A stretch of 64,000 nucleotides of DNA from Zea mays (taxonomy: Eukaryota; Streptophyta; Magnoliopsida; Poales; Poaceae), in contig NC_050097.1 of the NCBI RefSeq assembly GCF_902167145.1, positions 114,299,982 through 114,363,981 on the forward strand, in the 5' to 3' direction. Under the pieces are notes generated by a model, which was given only the letters and a program-made list of their open reading frames with translations, was not told the origin of the DNA and ran no database searches. Made by a program: the position numbers and the translations under genes. This document shows positions 11,994-23,300 of the stretch, piece by piece (the first letter of the stretch is position 1; the number at the start of each line of letters is the position of its first letter).

Positions 11994-13481
11994 TGTGACG
12001 GAACCTCCCAAGTAATTAGGCCCACCTACAGTTGTCCTTGTCCAACAGACGTCACACAACCCTGTAGATGTTACTAATCACTCGACAAGTTCGGTATCTT
12101 CCTCCTTACCTTACCAGGAACGTTTCACCCGTCTTGCAGACATTACAGAACATCGGAGATATAGAAGTGCGGAAGCAATTACATAAACTTACATTTATTT
12201 AGAAAGTAAGATCAAGTTACTTATTACAGACCAGAGCTATAAACGAGTGCTGAGTAGTTACACATATCAAGGGAGGCACAGACTCCTCCCGATAGCTTTA
12301 AAACAAAAAGATCCTATATGGAGGACCAAGTCCTCCCGCATCTTCACTCCTGTTTTCCTTCATTTGGTACCACCTTGGAGCAAAAGCAACAAAAATATGT
12401 CGCTTCCTCACCTAAAAACAACAAAGGGATAAACCCTGAGTATGGAATTACTCAGCAAGTCTTACCCGACTAAGGAAAAGACTCTCAAGGGTATGCTGGA
12501 TAAATAGGAGTCAAGGAGAGGCTTTAGCAAAAATCAACTTATACTTTTGCAGAAGTAGCTTACTAAAGTGAGTCCTACTAAACTCGGAGCTCAAGTCTCC
12601 ACTGTCCGGGGATATAACGGCGATCCGAATCGATTTACTCAGCTGAGGATCTCTAACCACACGACATATGTTTCTCGTAAACCTTGATGTCTACTATTCC
12701 CATGGATCCTCCACCGCATGAACAGGTCCGCGCCACCCGAGAGTACACCACCCCTTTTAGGCGATCCGTTGCCAGGAGGGTACGTGCCACTCTCGCCATC
12801 TCTCCACGCCCAGTGTGCGATTGTCTTTTCATGTATGGAATAGCCGGGTTCAAGCTTACCCTGTCCCATTCTCAGGGCATGTGGCTAGATAAGATAGTCC
12901 TTGATCAACAGGCCTACATACGCATCCAATCCTTAATTGACCCGGGCGGAGCATCACCTGTTCCTAGCCCAAGTCTCGATTTAAGTATTTCCATCCTTAG
13001 GATTGTGTCTGTTCCTTAGGATGAAAGAGCATCACAGGGAACTTTGCAGTAAGATCCCACTATTGCTCCAAATGAAAATATTCTTGCAGGTAGAAGCCAT
13101 CCTCTCCCGGGTTAGATGGAGGACAACCTTTATCCACAAGATCTAAGCAAGGCTAAGCATTTTTTTGTAAATCATATTTTGATACTTCACAGAAGTATCT
13201 ATAAAGGTATGGATATCAAGGAAAGCAATGCATCAAAGGGTTTCAAGTAACTCCTATGAACCTAATGCACATTTCACTAGACTTAAGTGTGCAAAAAGTA
13301 TTTAAAAACACAAGGAAAGGGGTTGCATGCACCGGGGCTTGCCTTCGTTTGTAGGTGAGTCAGGTTCGGACTTGCAGATGTTGAAGTAGAGCCAAGTCCT
13401 TGCCCGAGATTCCAAAGGTGGTGTCTTCTCTTGAGTCACTTCACTCTCTTCTTCGTTTTCTAAATATAACCATATAGGTAT

Positions 13482-15040
13482 TGTCGGCGTTTCGAGACAG
13501 GGGGGTCCCTAAGCCGACGAGTGAGTGTGCTGCGTGCCCCAGCCCGGATGGGTCGAGCGCGTGGGCGAGCGCGAAGGGGGGAGAGGCGAGGTGGCCGGAG
13601 TCGAGCGTGAGAGAGGTGTAAGTCCCGCGGCCTTCGTGTTCGTCCCGCGCCCAGGTCAAGTGCGCTTGCAGTAGGGGGGTTACAAGCGTCCACGCGGGTG
13701 AGGGAAGCGAGCGGCCCCAAGAGAGCGCCTGTCCCGTCCTCGGTCCCGCGCGGCCAACCTTCTCTGAGAAGGCCCTGGTCCTTCCTTTTATAGTCGTAAG
13801 GAGAGGATCCAGGTGTACAATGGGGGGTGTAGCAGAGTGCTACGTGTCTAGCGGAGGGAGAGCTAGCGCCCTAGGTACATGCCAATGTGGCAGCCGGAGA
13901 GATCTGGGCACCCTGCTGGCGTGATGTCGTGGCTGTCGGAGGTGCGGCGGAGCCTGATGGAGGGACAGCTGTTGGAGCGGTCGAGTCCCTGCTGACGTTG
14001 TCCTGCTTCCGTAAGAGAGCCGGGGGCCGCCGTCGTCATAGAGCTTGTGGAGCGCCATCATTGCCCCTCTGGCGGAGCTGGCCGGATGAGACGCCGGTCT
14101 TGTTCTCCGTGACCCGAGTCGATTCGGGGTAGGATGATGATGGTGCCTCCTGTTGACGTGGCGGTCTGTGCCCTAGGCAGGGCGACGTGGGGGTTCCTCC
14201 GAAGCCGAGGTTGAGTCTGCCTTTTGTTGCCGCGGCCGAGCCCGAGCCAAGGGGTCGGGCGAGGCGGAAGTCGTTCGGCCGAGGCCAGGGCGGAGTCCGA
14301 GCCCTGGGGTCGGGCGAGGCGGAGTTTCGTCGTCTTCCGGGTCTTAGCCCGAGTCCGAGCCCTGGGGTCGGGCGGAGCGGAGTTCGCCGTCTTCCGGGTC
14401 TTAGCCCGAGTCCGAGCCCTGGGGTCGGGCGGAGCGGAGTTCGTCGTCTTCCGGGTCTTAGCCCGAGTCCGAGCCCTGGGGTCGGGCGGAGCGGAGTTCG
14501 CCGTCTTCCGGGTCTTAGCCCGAGTCCGAGCCCTGGGGTCGGGCGGAGCGGAGTTCGCCGTGGCAAGGCCTGACTGCCTGTCAGACTTACTCTGTCGAGT
14601 GGCACTACAGTCGGAGTGGCGCAGGCGGCGCTGTCCTTCTGTCAGACTGGCCAGTGGAGCGGTGGAGTGACGGCGGTCACTTCGGCCCTGCCGAGGGTGC
14701 GTGTCAGGATAGAGGTGTCAGGCCACCTTTGCGTTTAATGCCCCTGCAATTTGGTCAGTCGGTGTGGCGATTTAGTCAAGGTTGCTTCTGAGCGAAGCCA
14801 AGGCCTCGGGCGAGCCGGTGATGTGTCCGCCATAAAAAGGGGGCCTCGGGCGAGACGGAAGTCTCTCGAGGTCGGCTGCCTTTGGCCGAGGCTAGGCTCG
14901 GGCGAAGCGTGATCGAGTCACTCGTGTGGACTGATCCTTGACTTAATCGTGCCCATCAGGCCTTTGCAGCTTTATGGTGATGGGGGTTACCAGCTGAGAA
15001 TTAGGCGTCTTGAGGGTACCCCTAATTATGGTCCCCGACA
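13482..15040 (-). repeat. 3' LTR of the Huck-like element
   Basis: 1559 bp. On the plus strand it begins tgtcggcgtttcgag and ends gtccccgaca. It contains four 57-bp repeats (about 14333-14562). It is closely similar to 23657-25216, with about a handful of differences seen by eye, including a one-base length change in the G-run near 13502. Confidence 0.9.
14333..14562. repeat. Four 57-bp tandem repeats in the Huck-like 3' LTR
   Basis: The unit contains cttccgggtcttagcccgag and ggtcgggcggagcggagttc. The 57-bp period is a multiple of three, so it produces long repetitive false ORFs on both strands. The same array is in the other LTR (about 24509-24738), so it predates this insertion. Confidence 0.85.
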
Positions 15041-16478
15041 GTAGCCCCCGAGCCTCGAAGGGAGTGTCAGCACTCGCTTGGAGGCTTTTGTCGCACTTTT
15101 TTGCAAGGGGACCAGCCTTTCTCGGTTGCATTTCGTTCCGGTGGGTGCGCGCGAGCGCACCCGCCGGGTGTAGCCCCCGAGGCCTCGGAGGAGTGGTTAC
15201 ACTCCTTCGAGGTCTTAATACTTCGCTTAACGCTTCGGCTGGTCTGGTCGTTCCCTCATGCGAACTGGTCGTAGCCCGGGTGCACGGTCGGGGCCCAAGC
15301 TCTCGGGCTGGTATGTTGACGCTGTCAACGATTTGGCCGGAGCCAGTTTTTGCGAGAGCAGCCCCCGAGCCTCTGCACAGGGCGAGAGGACGATCAGGGA
15401 CAGACTCGACTTTTTACATACGCCCCTACGTCGCCTTTCCGCAAGGAGGAGGGGGGGAGTGCGCCATGTTACCCTCGATGGGCACCGAACATGGTGTCTC
15501 CGGTGAGCTGCGAGCGGGTAATCCGAGTGGACGTCCGTGCCCCGTTCGTTGGGGGTCGGCTAGGGGCCCAGAGGCACGCCCAAAAGTACCTGCGGGTGAT
15601 TTGCCGGACCCTGTCCCCTGGCGACGGGGTCCGAGGGCTCGATGCCTCCCTCCGATGGGATTCCGTTACAAGATCATTCCCGCTGGTCTCGGAAATGTCC
15701 TAGGGTACCTCGGGAGCGCAGCCCGAGCCTTGGTTATGTATCGAACGTACCCCTGGTCATCCCTCGCTCGGTGTCTGAGGCGACTGTGAACCCTTCGGGG
15801 GCCAGCCTTCGAACCCCTGATCAGTAATGGGCACGGAGCCCGAGTAGCCTGAGGCGGCCATGGAGCCCTTCGGGGGGCTGGCCTTCGAACCCCTGACCAG
15901 TAGTGGGTGTCGGGCCCACGCGATCTGAGGCGACTGTTGAACCCTTCGGGGGGCCAGTCTTCGAACCCCTGATCAGTAATGGGGGGCTCGGAGCCCGGTT
16001 CCTTCGCGGGGAAGGATCCCTTTCGGGGTGTCCCCCTTTCTCGGTCCCTGTTGCAAGAGATAGAGAAAGAGAAAAACGGAAAAGGATACGAAATCGGACG
16101 ACGTGGCGTACCTTTTCTGAAGCGGTTATTACGGCGAAGGTGAAGCGTCGCGCGCTCCTCCTGCCAGAGGCGCCGCGTGTCCCGCCGCGGAGTTAATGCG
16201 ACGGGGCGAGTGGTCGGCGGGGCCGCCGTTACGCGTGTGTGAGCCGTTTCGAGGAACGGCTGTGCCGCTTCGCGCTTTTCGAATCCTGCGTCCGGTCCAG
16301 GCGGCGTGCTGGAAACGGTTTCGCCCTGGCCTTCATATACTTGAGAGGGGGTCCGGTGACGGTTCTTCACTCTGCTCCCTTCTTTTCCCTTCAGGTTTTC
16401 GCCACCCGGGAAACTTTAGTCGGAGGAGAGAGAAACCGCCCTCCCTGCCCCCGCGCCGCCATCTTCTCCATCTTGGTG
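15041..16478. other. Huck-like internal region between 3' LTR and antisense gene
   Basis: GC-rich and without a convincing gene. The minus-strand purine tract (GCTCGGGGGCTAC, 15041-15053) next to the LTR would be the plus-strand primer. The part also serves as 5' flank of the antisense gene, and includes three ~76-bp repeats at 15775-15985. A weak TATA-like catatactt lies near 16332, about 145 bases before the antisense start codon. Confidence 0.6.
15775..15985. repeat. Three ~76-bp tandem repeats upstream of the antisense gene
   Basis: Units starting at about 15775, 15850 and 15927 share ctgaggcg-c, 'cccttcggggg', 'ccttcgaacccctgaycagta' split by small changes, and end in gt-atggg or similar. 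They sit about 0.5 kb upstream of the antisense start codon, so they could hold binding sites for its promoter; that role is inference. Confidence 0.75.
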
Positions 16479-19400
16479 ATGGCGGACCGAGTGACCATAA
16501 TCCCCCCGCGCGATCCGTGGCCCTTCTCCACGGTGACGGCGAGTGATCTGGAGGAGCTGGTCGGCGAAGGTTTGCTCCGCCCCCTTACCGACAAGCAGCG
16601 GCCAGAGTGGATTCCTCCCGTGGGCGGAGCCGCTCCGTCCCCACCGCCGGGGTATGTTGTGAGCTTCGTCTCCTTCCATGAGCGGGGATTTGGTGCGCCG
16701 ACGGGCCGCTTTATGCGGGCCATCTTATTCCACTACGGGGTGGAGTTGCACAACCTCTCCCCCAACTCCATCTCGCAGGCCGCTATTTTCGTAGCGTTAT
16801 GCGAAGGGTACTTGGGGATCGCTCCTCATTGGGATTTGTGGACTTACTTCTTTCTCGCCGAGCCTTTCGCCTTGTCGACGGGGGAGAGGAGGATCCGTGC
16901 AGCGGTGCGGGCCGGCGGCTGCATTCTCTTGTTGAGGCAGTCGCGGGCGTTGCAGTACATTCCTGCCATTCTCACGTCTTCGAACAAGGGGTGGCAGCGC
17001 CGGTGGTTCTACCTCCGGAACGACGGTGAGTTGCTCCCACCGTTTTCCCAGCGAGTAGTTACAGCTGCCACCGACGCCTGGCGCCACGGGACCCCGCACG
17101 AGAGGCAGAAAAATCTCGAGCCCCTTCTCCAGGCCCTGAAGGAGTTGCGGGAGGGGGGACTTACCGCTGCGGGAGTGATCGCCGCCATCCACCGTTGGAG
17201 GGTGCTCCCATTGGCGGAGCGGCGGCTGTCGCTCTGGGAGATGACCCCGGAAGCCGACTGGGAGGGCTCACGAATGTCCCCTGATCCTCTCCCTTTCGAC
17301 GCCCTCCAATGGCGGGTGTCGGCCGCGATGGGGAAGCCGGACCACCACGCATACTCCCAGCTTCGGATGCGCCCCGACCAGGGGTGCGTGACTTTGGTGA
17401 GCGTTTGCTCCTTCCTTCTTCGTATATCTGGTTGCTCCGGGTCCTTATGATCGGGTTCCTTTCTCCCCTCCTCTTAGGATGTGGGGTGTCACAAACCCTC
17501 CCTGCCACGGGTCCCGGAGGACGCGGTGGACCGTGCAGCGCGGCGGGTCGCCGCGGAGGAGAAGAAGAAAAAGAAGGACACGGAGAAGGCCCAGGCCCGC
17601 GAGCGGAGGCGGGCTCGGGACGCCTTGGAGAAGCGCCGCCGCCAGCAGGAGAGGGACGGACTCCCGAGGGAGCCGTCGCCGGAGACGCCCGACGACGATG
17701 ACGACGACGACGATGATGATGATGATGACGGCATGGCCGCCCGTCTCGGCCTCAGCCTCGGCCTGGGGTGTGGCCAGGAGCCGTCGAGCCAGCCCCCGAG
17801 CGAACCGACTCCGTCAGCCCCCGAAGTTGGGGCGTCGGGCTCCCGACCCGAGGCGCGGGGGCGAACCGAGAGGCCACCTGACCCCTCCGCCGGAGGAGCT
17901 GAAGTAGTTCCGGAGGTCCAGACCAAGGCGTCTGTTCCCCAGAGGCTGCCGCTTGTGCTGGTGGCGCATGGGGGTGACCCTCAGGTCGTCGCGGCCGTGC
18001 CCGGGGAATCTGCCTCCCAGGCGCCCCAAGCGCCGGCGAAGCGGACCTCGGCGGCCGTTTCGAGAGCCGGGGTCCAAGAAAGCTCTCCCCAGGCGCGGTG
18101 GATCATGGCCCGGAGTGGGTGAGTACCCCGGAATGTCTTCGTCTTGGCTTCCCATTCGTATGTTTCGGTTATGATCCCCTTCCTTTTTTATCCAGCAAGC
18201 GAAGTCATGGCCAGACCGACCTGGCACCCCGGAAGGCCCTCAAGACGGCGCCGAACTGTGTGGCCAGCGCCATTCAGCCGACCCTTTCGCGGGGTACCCC
18301 GACATCGGGGGCTCGGGCGTCGCCAATCTCGGAGGAGCGGGCTCCCGAGGCCGGCTCTTCAGCCGAGGCGGCGATCGTGGTTGAGGAGGCGGCTGACGCC
18401 CACGCGGCTCTGAGTTCGCCTGTCGTGCCGGTCATGCCGGCGCCTGCCACCGTCGAGGTTGCCGCCGTCCCTGTCGAAGGGTGTCCAGCCGCCGCCAGCG
18501 CCGGGATGGCTGATGCGTCGGCGCCCAAGACCCCAGAAGAGGTGGGCGCGGTCGCGCAATCCGTCCAGCCGGGCGACAGCCTCATCGCTGTGCGGCGGGG
18601 CCCCGAGGCCCGGCGCCCGTTGCTCCGATTCCGGACCCGCGAGGCCTCGGACCCCGTCTTCGTTCTTGATGATGAGCAGGAGGACCAGTCCTGGGGCGAG
18701 CTCCGCGAGTGCGCAGAGGCGACGGTGGGGTCGCTCCGGTCGTCGCTGGAGGTTTTCTGCAGAGACGTCCCCAAAATCCTCCAGGTAGCGGTTTCGGGCA
18801 TACCTTTTTTCCTTCTGTGAGATGCTCGTTGTGACGCCCTGTTTCCCTTTCCCAGGATCTGACGGACCGGAGCGCCGCCAAGTCGTCGTTCATCCGCCGT
18901 GAGGTTGATGTCTGGGGCTCGCTGCGATCCCTGAGGTCTTCGCTCGCCGGGGCTACCACGCGCCTTTCTCAGCAGGATGCCAAGGTGGCGGACCTCCAGC
19001 TGCTATGCGCCGACCTGAGAGCCGAGGCGGCCGCAGCGCGTGCGGAGGCGCAACAGCAGCGATCGGAGCTCGTCCAGGTCGTCGAGGAACGGAACCGACT
19101 TCAAAGCCGGGCTGCCGAGGCCGAAAGCCGAGCCGAGACCCTCGCGGCTGACTTAGCTGCGGCCCAGGTCGCGGCCTCGGAGCACCGTGCCCGAGCCGGA
19201 AGTACGTCTTGGTCCTCCCTAGTTCTTTTTCTTGTCCGTTTCCCTTGCTTGTGCTTGAGGTATTTCTCCTGGCTACTTGCAGAGCTTGAGTCCGCCCTTG
19301 ACGAGTCCGCCAAGGCGCTTGCTGAGGCGCTTGCCGGAGCCGCCGAGCAGAGGGAGGCGGACCTCGCGGCCATGTCCGAGGCCGTCTCGGACTTCTATCG

Positions 19401-19773
19401 TGCCCTCGGCTCCGATGACGTCCCTTCAGGAAGCTCCCCTCAGAGCCGCCTTCGAGCCTTAGGTGGTCACGCCCGTGGCAGAGTCCGCGAAGCGCTACAC
19501 CACGGCGTCAGGCGGGCCTTCGCCGTGCTCGCTTCTCACTACGTTGTGGACCTGGAGCGGGTCAGTGAGGGGTACTGTCTTCCTGACGAAGACGATGCTG
19601 CTCTGGCGGAGGTGCAGCGGCTTGACGCGGTCGCTGCTGGCCCGAGCGCGGTGCTGGCGACCACCTTTGAGGCGGAGGTCCTTCCTCCTGCGACGTCACC
19701 GGAGGCCGAGATGGACCCCACCGATGGCGGGGGTGGAGCTGAAGGCGCGGCTCCTTCCCAAGGCGGCGCCTGA
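16479..19773 (+). CDS. Antisense gene of the Huck-like element, five exons, intact
   Basis: Exons by GT-AG signals and frame: 16479-17396, 17478-18118, 18196-18784, 18856-19201 and 19283-19773. They join without stops to 2985 bp (994 codons plus stop). Exon 1 (306 codons) carries the globular domain known from Tat-lineage elements as 'putative gypsy type transposon' (Pfam Transposase_28). Motifs seen: GYVVSFVSFHERGFGAP, NSISQAAIFVALCEGYLGI and WFYLRND. Exon 2 is Arg/Glu/Lys-rich with an Asp run (about 17693-17730). Exons 4 and 5 are Ala/Glu/Arg-rich coiled coil. Introns are 71-81 bp. The gene opposes gag-pol. Its function is unknown; a regulatory or structural role is guesswork. It is the only complete protein-coding unit in the element. 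Confidence 0.8.
17693..17730 (+). repeat. GAC/GAT trinucleotide run coding for Asp
   Basis: A run of about twelve GAC or GAT codons within exon 2 of the antisense gene. It explains the Ser-rich false ORF on the other strand. Confidence 0.85.
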
Positions 19774-20212
19774 TTCTTGTTTGGACAGTTTCTTGTTGAA
19801 TGTGTGTCTCACCACGGCCGCTGAGGCCTGAACACTTTTGTCTTTCTTGCATGGAGTCGTACTCTCCTTTCTTTCCATCTGCATGTTCGCCCTAGCTCGT
19901 CAATGATAGGGTGGCTTCTTGAGTTGGGCTATTCTTCGTGGCAGGTGATGAGTGGGGTATCCCTAACCCGGAGGTACGGGAGTTCCTCGGCTCAATCGGC
20001 CTTGCCATTTTCATGTACCCGCGTTCGCTCCTCGAGACTCGGCTTCTGACATAGCCAGGAGAATGTAGCTGGGAGAACGCAAGAGGCCCCTTTTTTGTTT
20101 TTTTTTTAAAAAAGATCTTGACGCGGAGGGGTTCCCCCTTTTTAGCCCCCGAGGGAGGGTCGGGCTCCACCATGGCGAGGCCGACCCTTCCTTGATGATC
20201 GAGGTGCAGAGG
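19774..20212. other. 3' flank of the antisense gene and pol-deletion junction
   Basis: Non-coding, with a T-rich tract (20092-20108) followed by aaaaaa. The gag-pol frame coming from the right loses RT similarity at about 20213-20225, so the breakpoint of the pol deletion lies there. RT core, RNase H and integrase, expected here in a full Tat element, are absent. Confidence 0.65.
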
Positions 20213-20347
20213 CTGCCTGACGGATCGGGCCCCGGCCCGAATATCCAGCGAGTGCTCGGCGACATCCCTCGGTATGCCGGGTATGTCCGAGGGACTCCAT
20301 GCAAAGACGTCGGCGTTTGCGCGGAGAAAGTCGACGAGCACTGCTTC
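20213..20347 (-). pseudogene. First ~45 codons of Huck-like reverse transcriptase
   Basis: Directly after the TAG at 20348-20350 the same frame gives VDFLRANADVFAWSP and EHSLDIRAGA, the conserved entry of Tat-lineage RT. Similarity then stops abruptly at about 20213-20225, which marks the internal deletion. Confidence 0.8.
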
Positions 20348-23300
20348 CTATTTGGGGTCGAGCCCGGAACCGATCTGGATCTGCTTGGTGGTGTCGCCAC
20401 TGGGGTCGAGGGGGACGGCCTTGACCGTCTCCGCTGGCTCGAAGTTGCCGGCATGGCGCTTCACGTCTGGCACCTCCTTGGAGAGGTTCTCCAGGTCGGC
20501 GATGAGGGCCTCGGACTCGGCGAGGGCCTCGGCGTGCTCCACGCACTCCACGTCGCATTCGAACGCGTGTTTGTACGTGGGGCCGACGGTGATGACCCCG
20601 TTGGGGCCCGGCATCTTGAGCTTCAGGTAGGTGTAGTTGGGGACGGCCATGAACTTCGCGTAGCATGGCCTCCCTAGCACGGCGTGGTAGGTTCCTCGGA
20701 ACCCGACCACTTCGAACGTCAGGGTCTCCCTTCGGAAGTTGGAGGGTGTCCCGAAGCAGACTGGGAGGTCGAGTCGCCCGAGGGGCTGGACGCGCTTCCT
20801 AGGGATGATCCCGTGGAAGGGCGCAGCGCCTGCCCGGACGAAGGACGGATCAACGCGCAGGAGCTTGAGGGTCTCGACGTAGATGATGTTGAGGCAGCTG
20901 CCCCCGTCCATCAGGACCTTGGTGAGCCTGACATCACCGACAACGGGGTCGACGACGAGCGGGTATTTCCCCGGGCTCGGCACATGGTCGGGGTGGTCGG
21001 CCCGGTCGAAAGTGATGGGCTTGTCGGACCAGTCTAGGTAGACTGGCGCCGCCACCTTCACCGAGCAGACCTCCCGGCGCTCTTGCTTGCGGTGCCGAGC
21101 CGAGGTATTCGCCGCATGCCCTCCGTAGATCATGAAGCAGTCGCGGACCTCAGGGAACTCTCCTGCTGGGCGATCTTCGTTCTTGTCGTCGTCGCGGGCC
21201 CTGCCACCCTCGGCGGGTGGCCCGGCCCTGTGGAAATGACGCCGAAGCATAACGCACTCCTCGAGGGTGTGCTTGACGGGCCCCTGATGGTAGGGGCACG
21301 GCTCCTTGAGCATCTTGTCGAAAAGGTTTGCACCTCCGGGGGGCTTCCGAGGGTTCTTATACTCGGCGGCGGCGACAAGGTCCGCGTCGGCGGCGTCGCG
21401 TTTCGATTGCGACTTCTTCTTGCCTTTCTTCTTGGCGCCGCGCGGAGCAGACGCCTCGGGAGCTTCTTCCGACGGGCGGCCCTGGGGCTGCTTGTCCTTT
21501 CGGAAGATAGCCTCGACCGCCTCCTGGCCAGAGGCGAACTTGGTGGCGATGTCCATCAGCTCGCTCGCCCTGGTGGGGGTTTTGCGACCCAGCTTGCTCA
21601 CCAGGTCGCGGCAAGTGGTGCCGGCGAGGAACGCGCCGATGACATCCGAGTCGGTGATGTTGGGCAGCTCGGTGCGCTGCTTCGAGAATCGCCGGATGTA
21701 GTCCCGGAGCGACTCCCCCGGCTGTTGCCGGCAGCTTCGAAGGTCCCAGGAATTCCCAGGGCGCACGTATGTGCCCTGGAAATTGCCAGCGAAGGCTTGG
21801 ATCAAGTCGTCCCAGTTGGAAATCTGCCCCGGAGGCAGGTGCTCCAACCAGGCGCGAGCAGTGTCGGAGAGGAACAGGGGGAGGTTACGGATGATGAGGT
21901 TGTCGTCGTCCGTTCCACCCAGTTGGCAGGCAAGGCGGTAGTCCGCGAGCCACAGTTCCGGTCTCGTTTCCCCCGAGTACTTCGTGATAGTAGTCGGGGG
22001 TCGGAACCGGGTCGGGAATGGCGCCCGTCGGATGGCCCGACTGAAGGCCTGCGGACCGGGTGGCTCGGGCGAGGGACTCCGATCCTCCCCGCTGTCGTAG
22101 CGCCCCCCACGCCTGGGGTGGTAGCCTCGGCGCACCCTTTCGTCGAGGTGAGCCCGACGGTCGCGTCGATGGTGCTCGTTGCCGAGGTGGCCCGGGGCCG
22201 CAGGCGCGGTGTTGCGCGTGCGCCCGGTGTAGACCGAGGCTTCCCGCATGAATCGGGAAGTCGCGGCATGAGGTTCCGAGGGATATCCTTGCCTTCGGGA
22301 TGCAGTGCTCTCGGCCCGTCGGGCCGCAGCGCCTTCCAGGAGATTCTTGAGTTCTCCCTGGATTCGCCGACCCTCGGTGGTTGACGGCTCCGGCATCGCG
22401 CGGATGAGCATTGCTGCGGTTGCCAGGTTCTGACCAACCCCGCTGGATGCGGGCGGCGGTCTGATCCTGACATCGTTGGCGACGCGGTGCTGGAGACCTT
22501 GGGGCAGATGACGTATTTCTCCGGCCAGGGGTTGGCCCACCCATGCCTGTCCGACGTCCCGATGGATCGGCTCAAGCGCTCCTGTTCCCTCGTTGAGCCT
22601 GGCCTGCGCCTCGCGGACTTGCTCGAGTTGTGGGTCGTAACCCCCCGCCGGAGCGGGGACCACAGCTAGCTCCCGTGGGATGTCGGCGCGAGGCACCGGC
22701 CTAGGGAGATCACCATCCTCCGGCATGCCAAGATGGTTGCCTTCGGTGGGATCCCCTAGCTCGATGTGGAAACATTCGCGGCTTGGGCCACAGCTCTCGT
22801 CGCCAAGGCTGCGGCTTCCATCGGAACAGTCGGATAGGCAGTAGTCACATGCGGTCATGAAGTCCCGCACGGCACTGGGGTTGCCAAGTCCGGAGAAATC
22901 CCAACCGATGACGGGATCGTCATCTTCCTCGGACCCAGAGGGCCCGTAGGTCGAGACGTCCGTCAGCCGGTCCCAAGGCGACCGCATACGGAACCTCAGT
23001 GGGGTTGCACTTGCCTCAATGAGAGCGCCCGCCAAAACGAGGTCGTTTGGCGGGTTGAGGCCGAGTCGAAATGACGCAAGATGGGAGTTAGTCGTTACCT
23101 TTTGGTCGACGAGGAGCGACGTAGTCACATCGGGGACTGGTTGCGCCGTCATCTCTGGTTCGAGGGCGACGTCCTGCAGGCTTTCCGCGAGCGCGCCGGC
23201 GTCGTCTTCTTGCTCGGGGTCAGCGCGCCGCGGGGGGACGGCGCTTGCCTCCGTCTTGAACGCGAGGTCGACGTCCGGCGTGCCTTCCGTCGGGGCGTCG

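Noticed and set aside
14333..14562. CRISPR-like spaced repeats
   Set aside because: Direct tandem units without unique spacers, in a plant LTR.
14036..14670. ORFs of 128-189 codons on both strands in the Huck-like LTR (and the copy at 24212-24846)
   Set aside because: The 57-bp repeat has a period divisible by three and lacks stops in GC-rich DNA; the peptides are simple repeats.
17489..17926. Minus-strand ORF with a Ser run
   Set aside because: Opposite strand of the Asp run in exon 2 of the antisense gene.
21083..22384. 433-codon plus-strand ORF
   Set aside because: It is the shadow of the gag coding strand in GC-rich sequence; no domain or codon sense was found.
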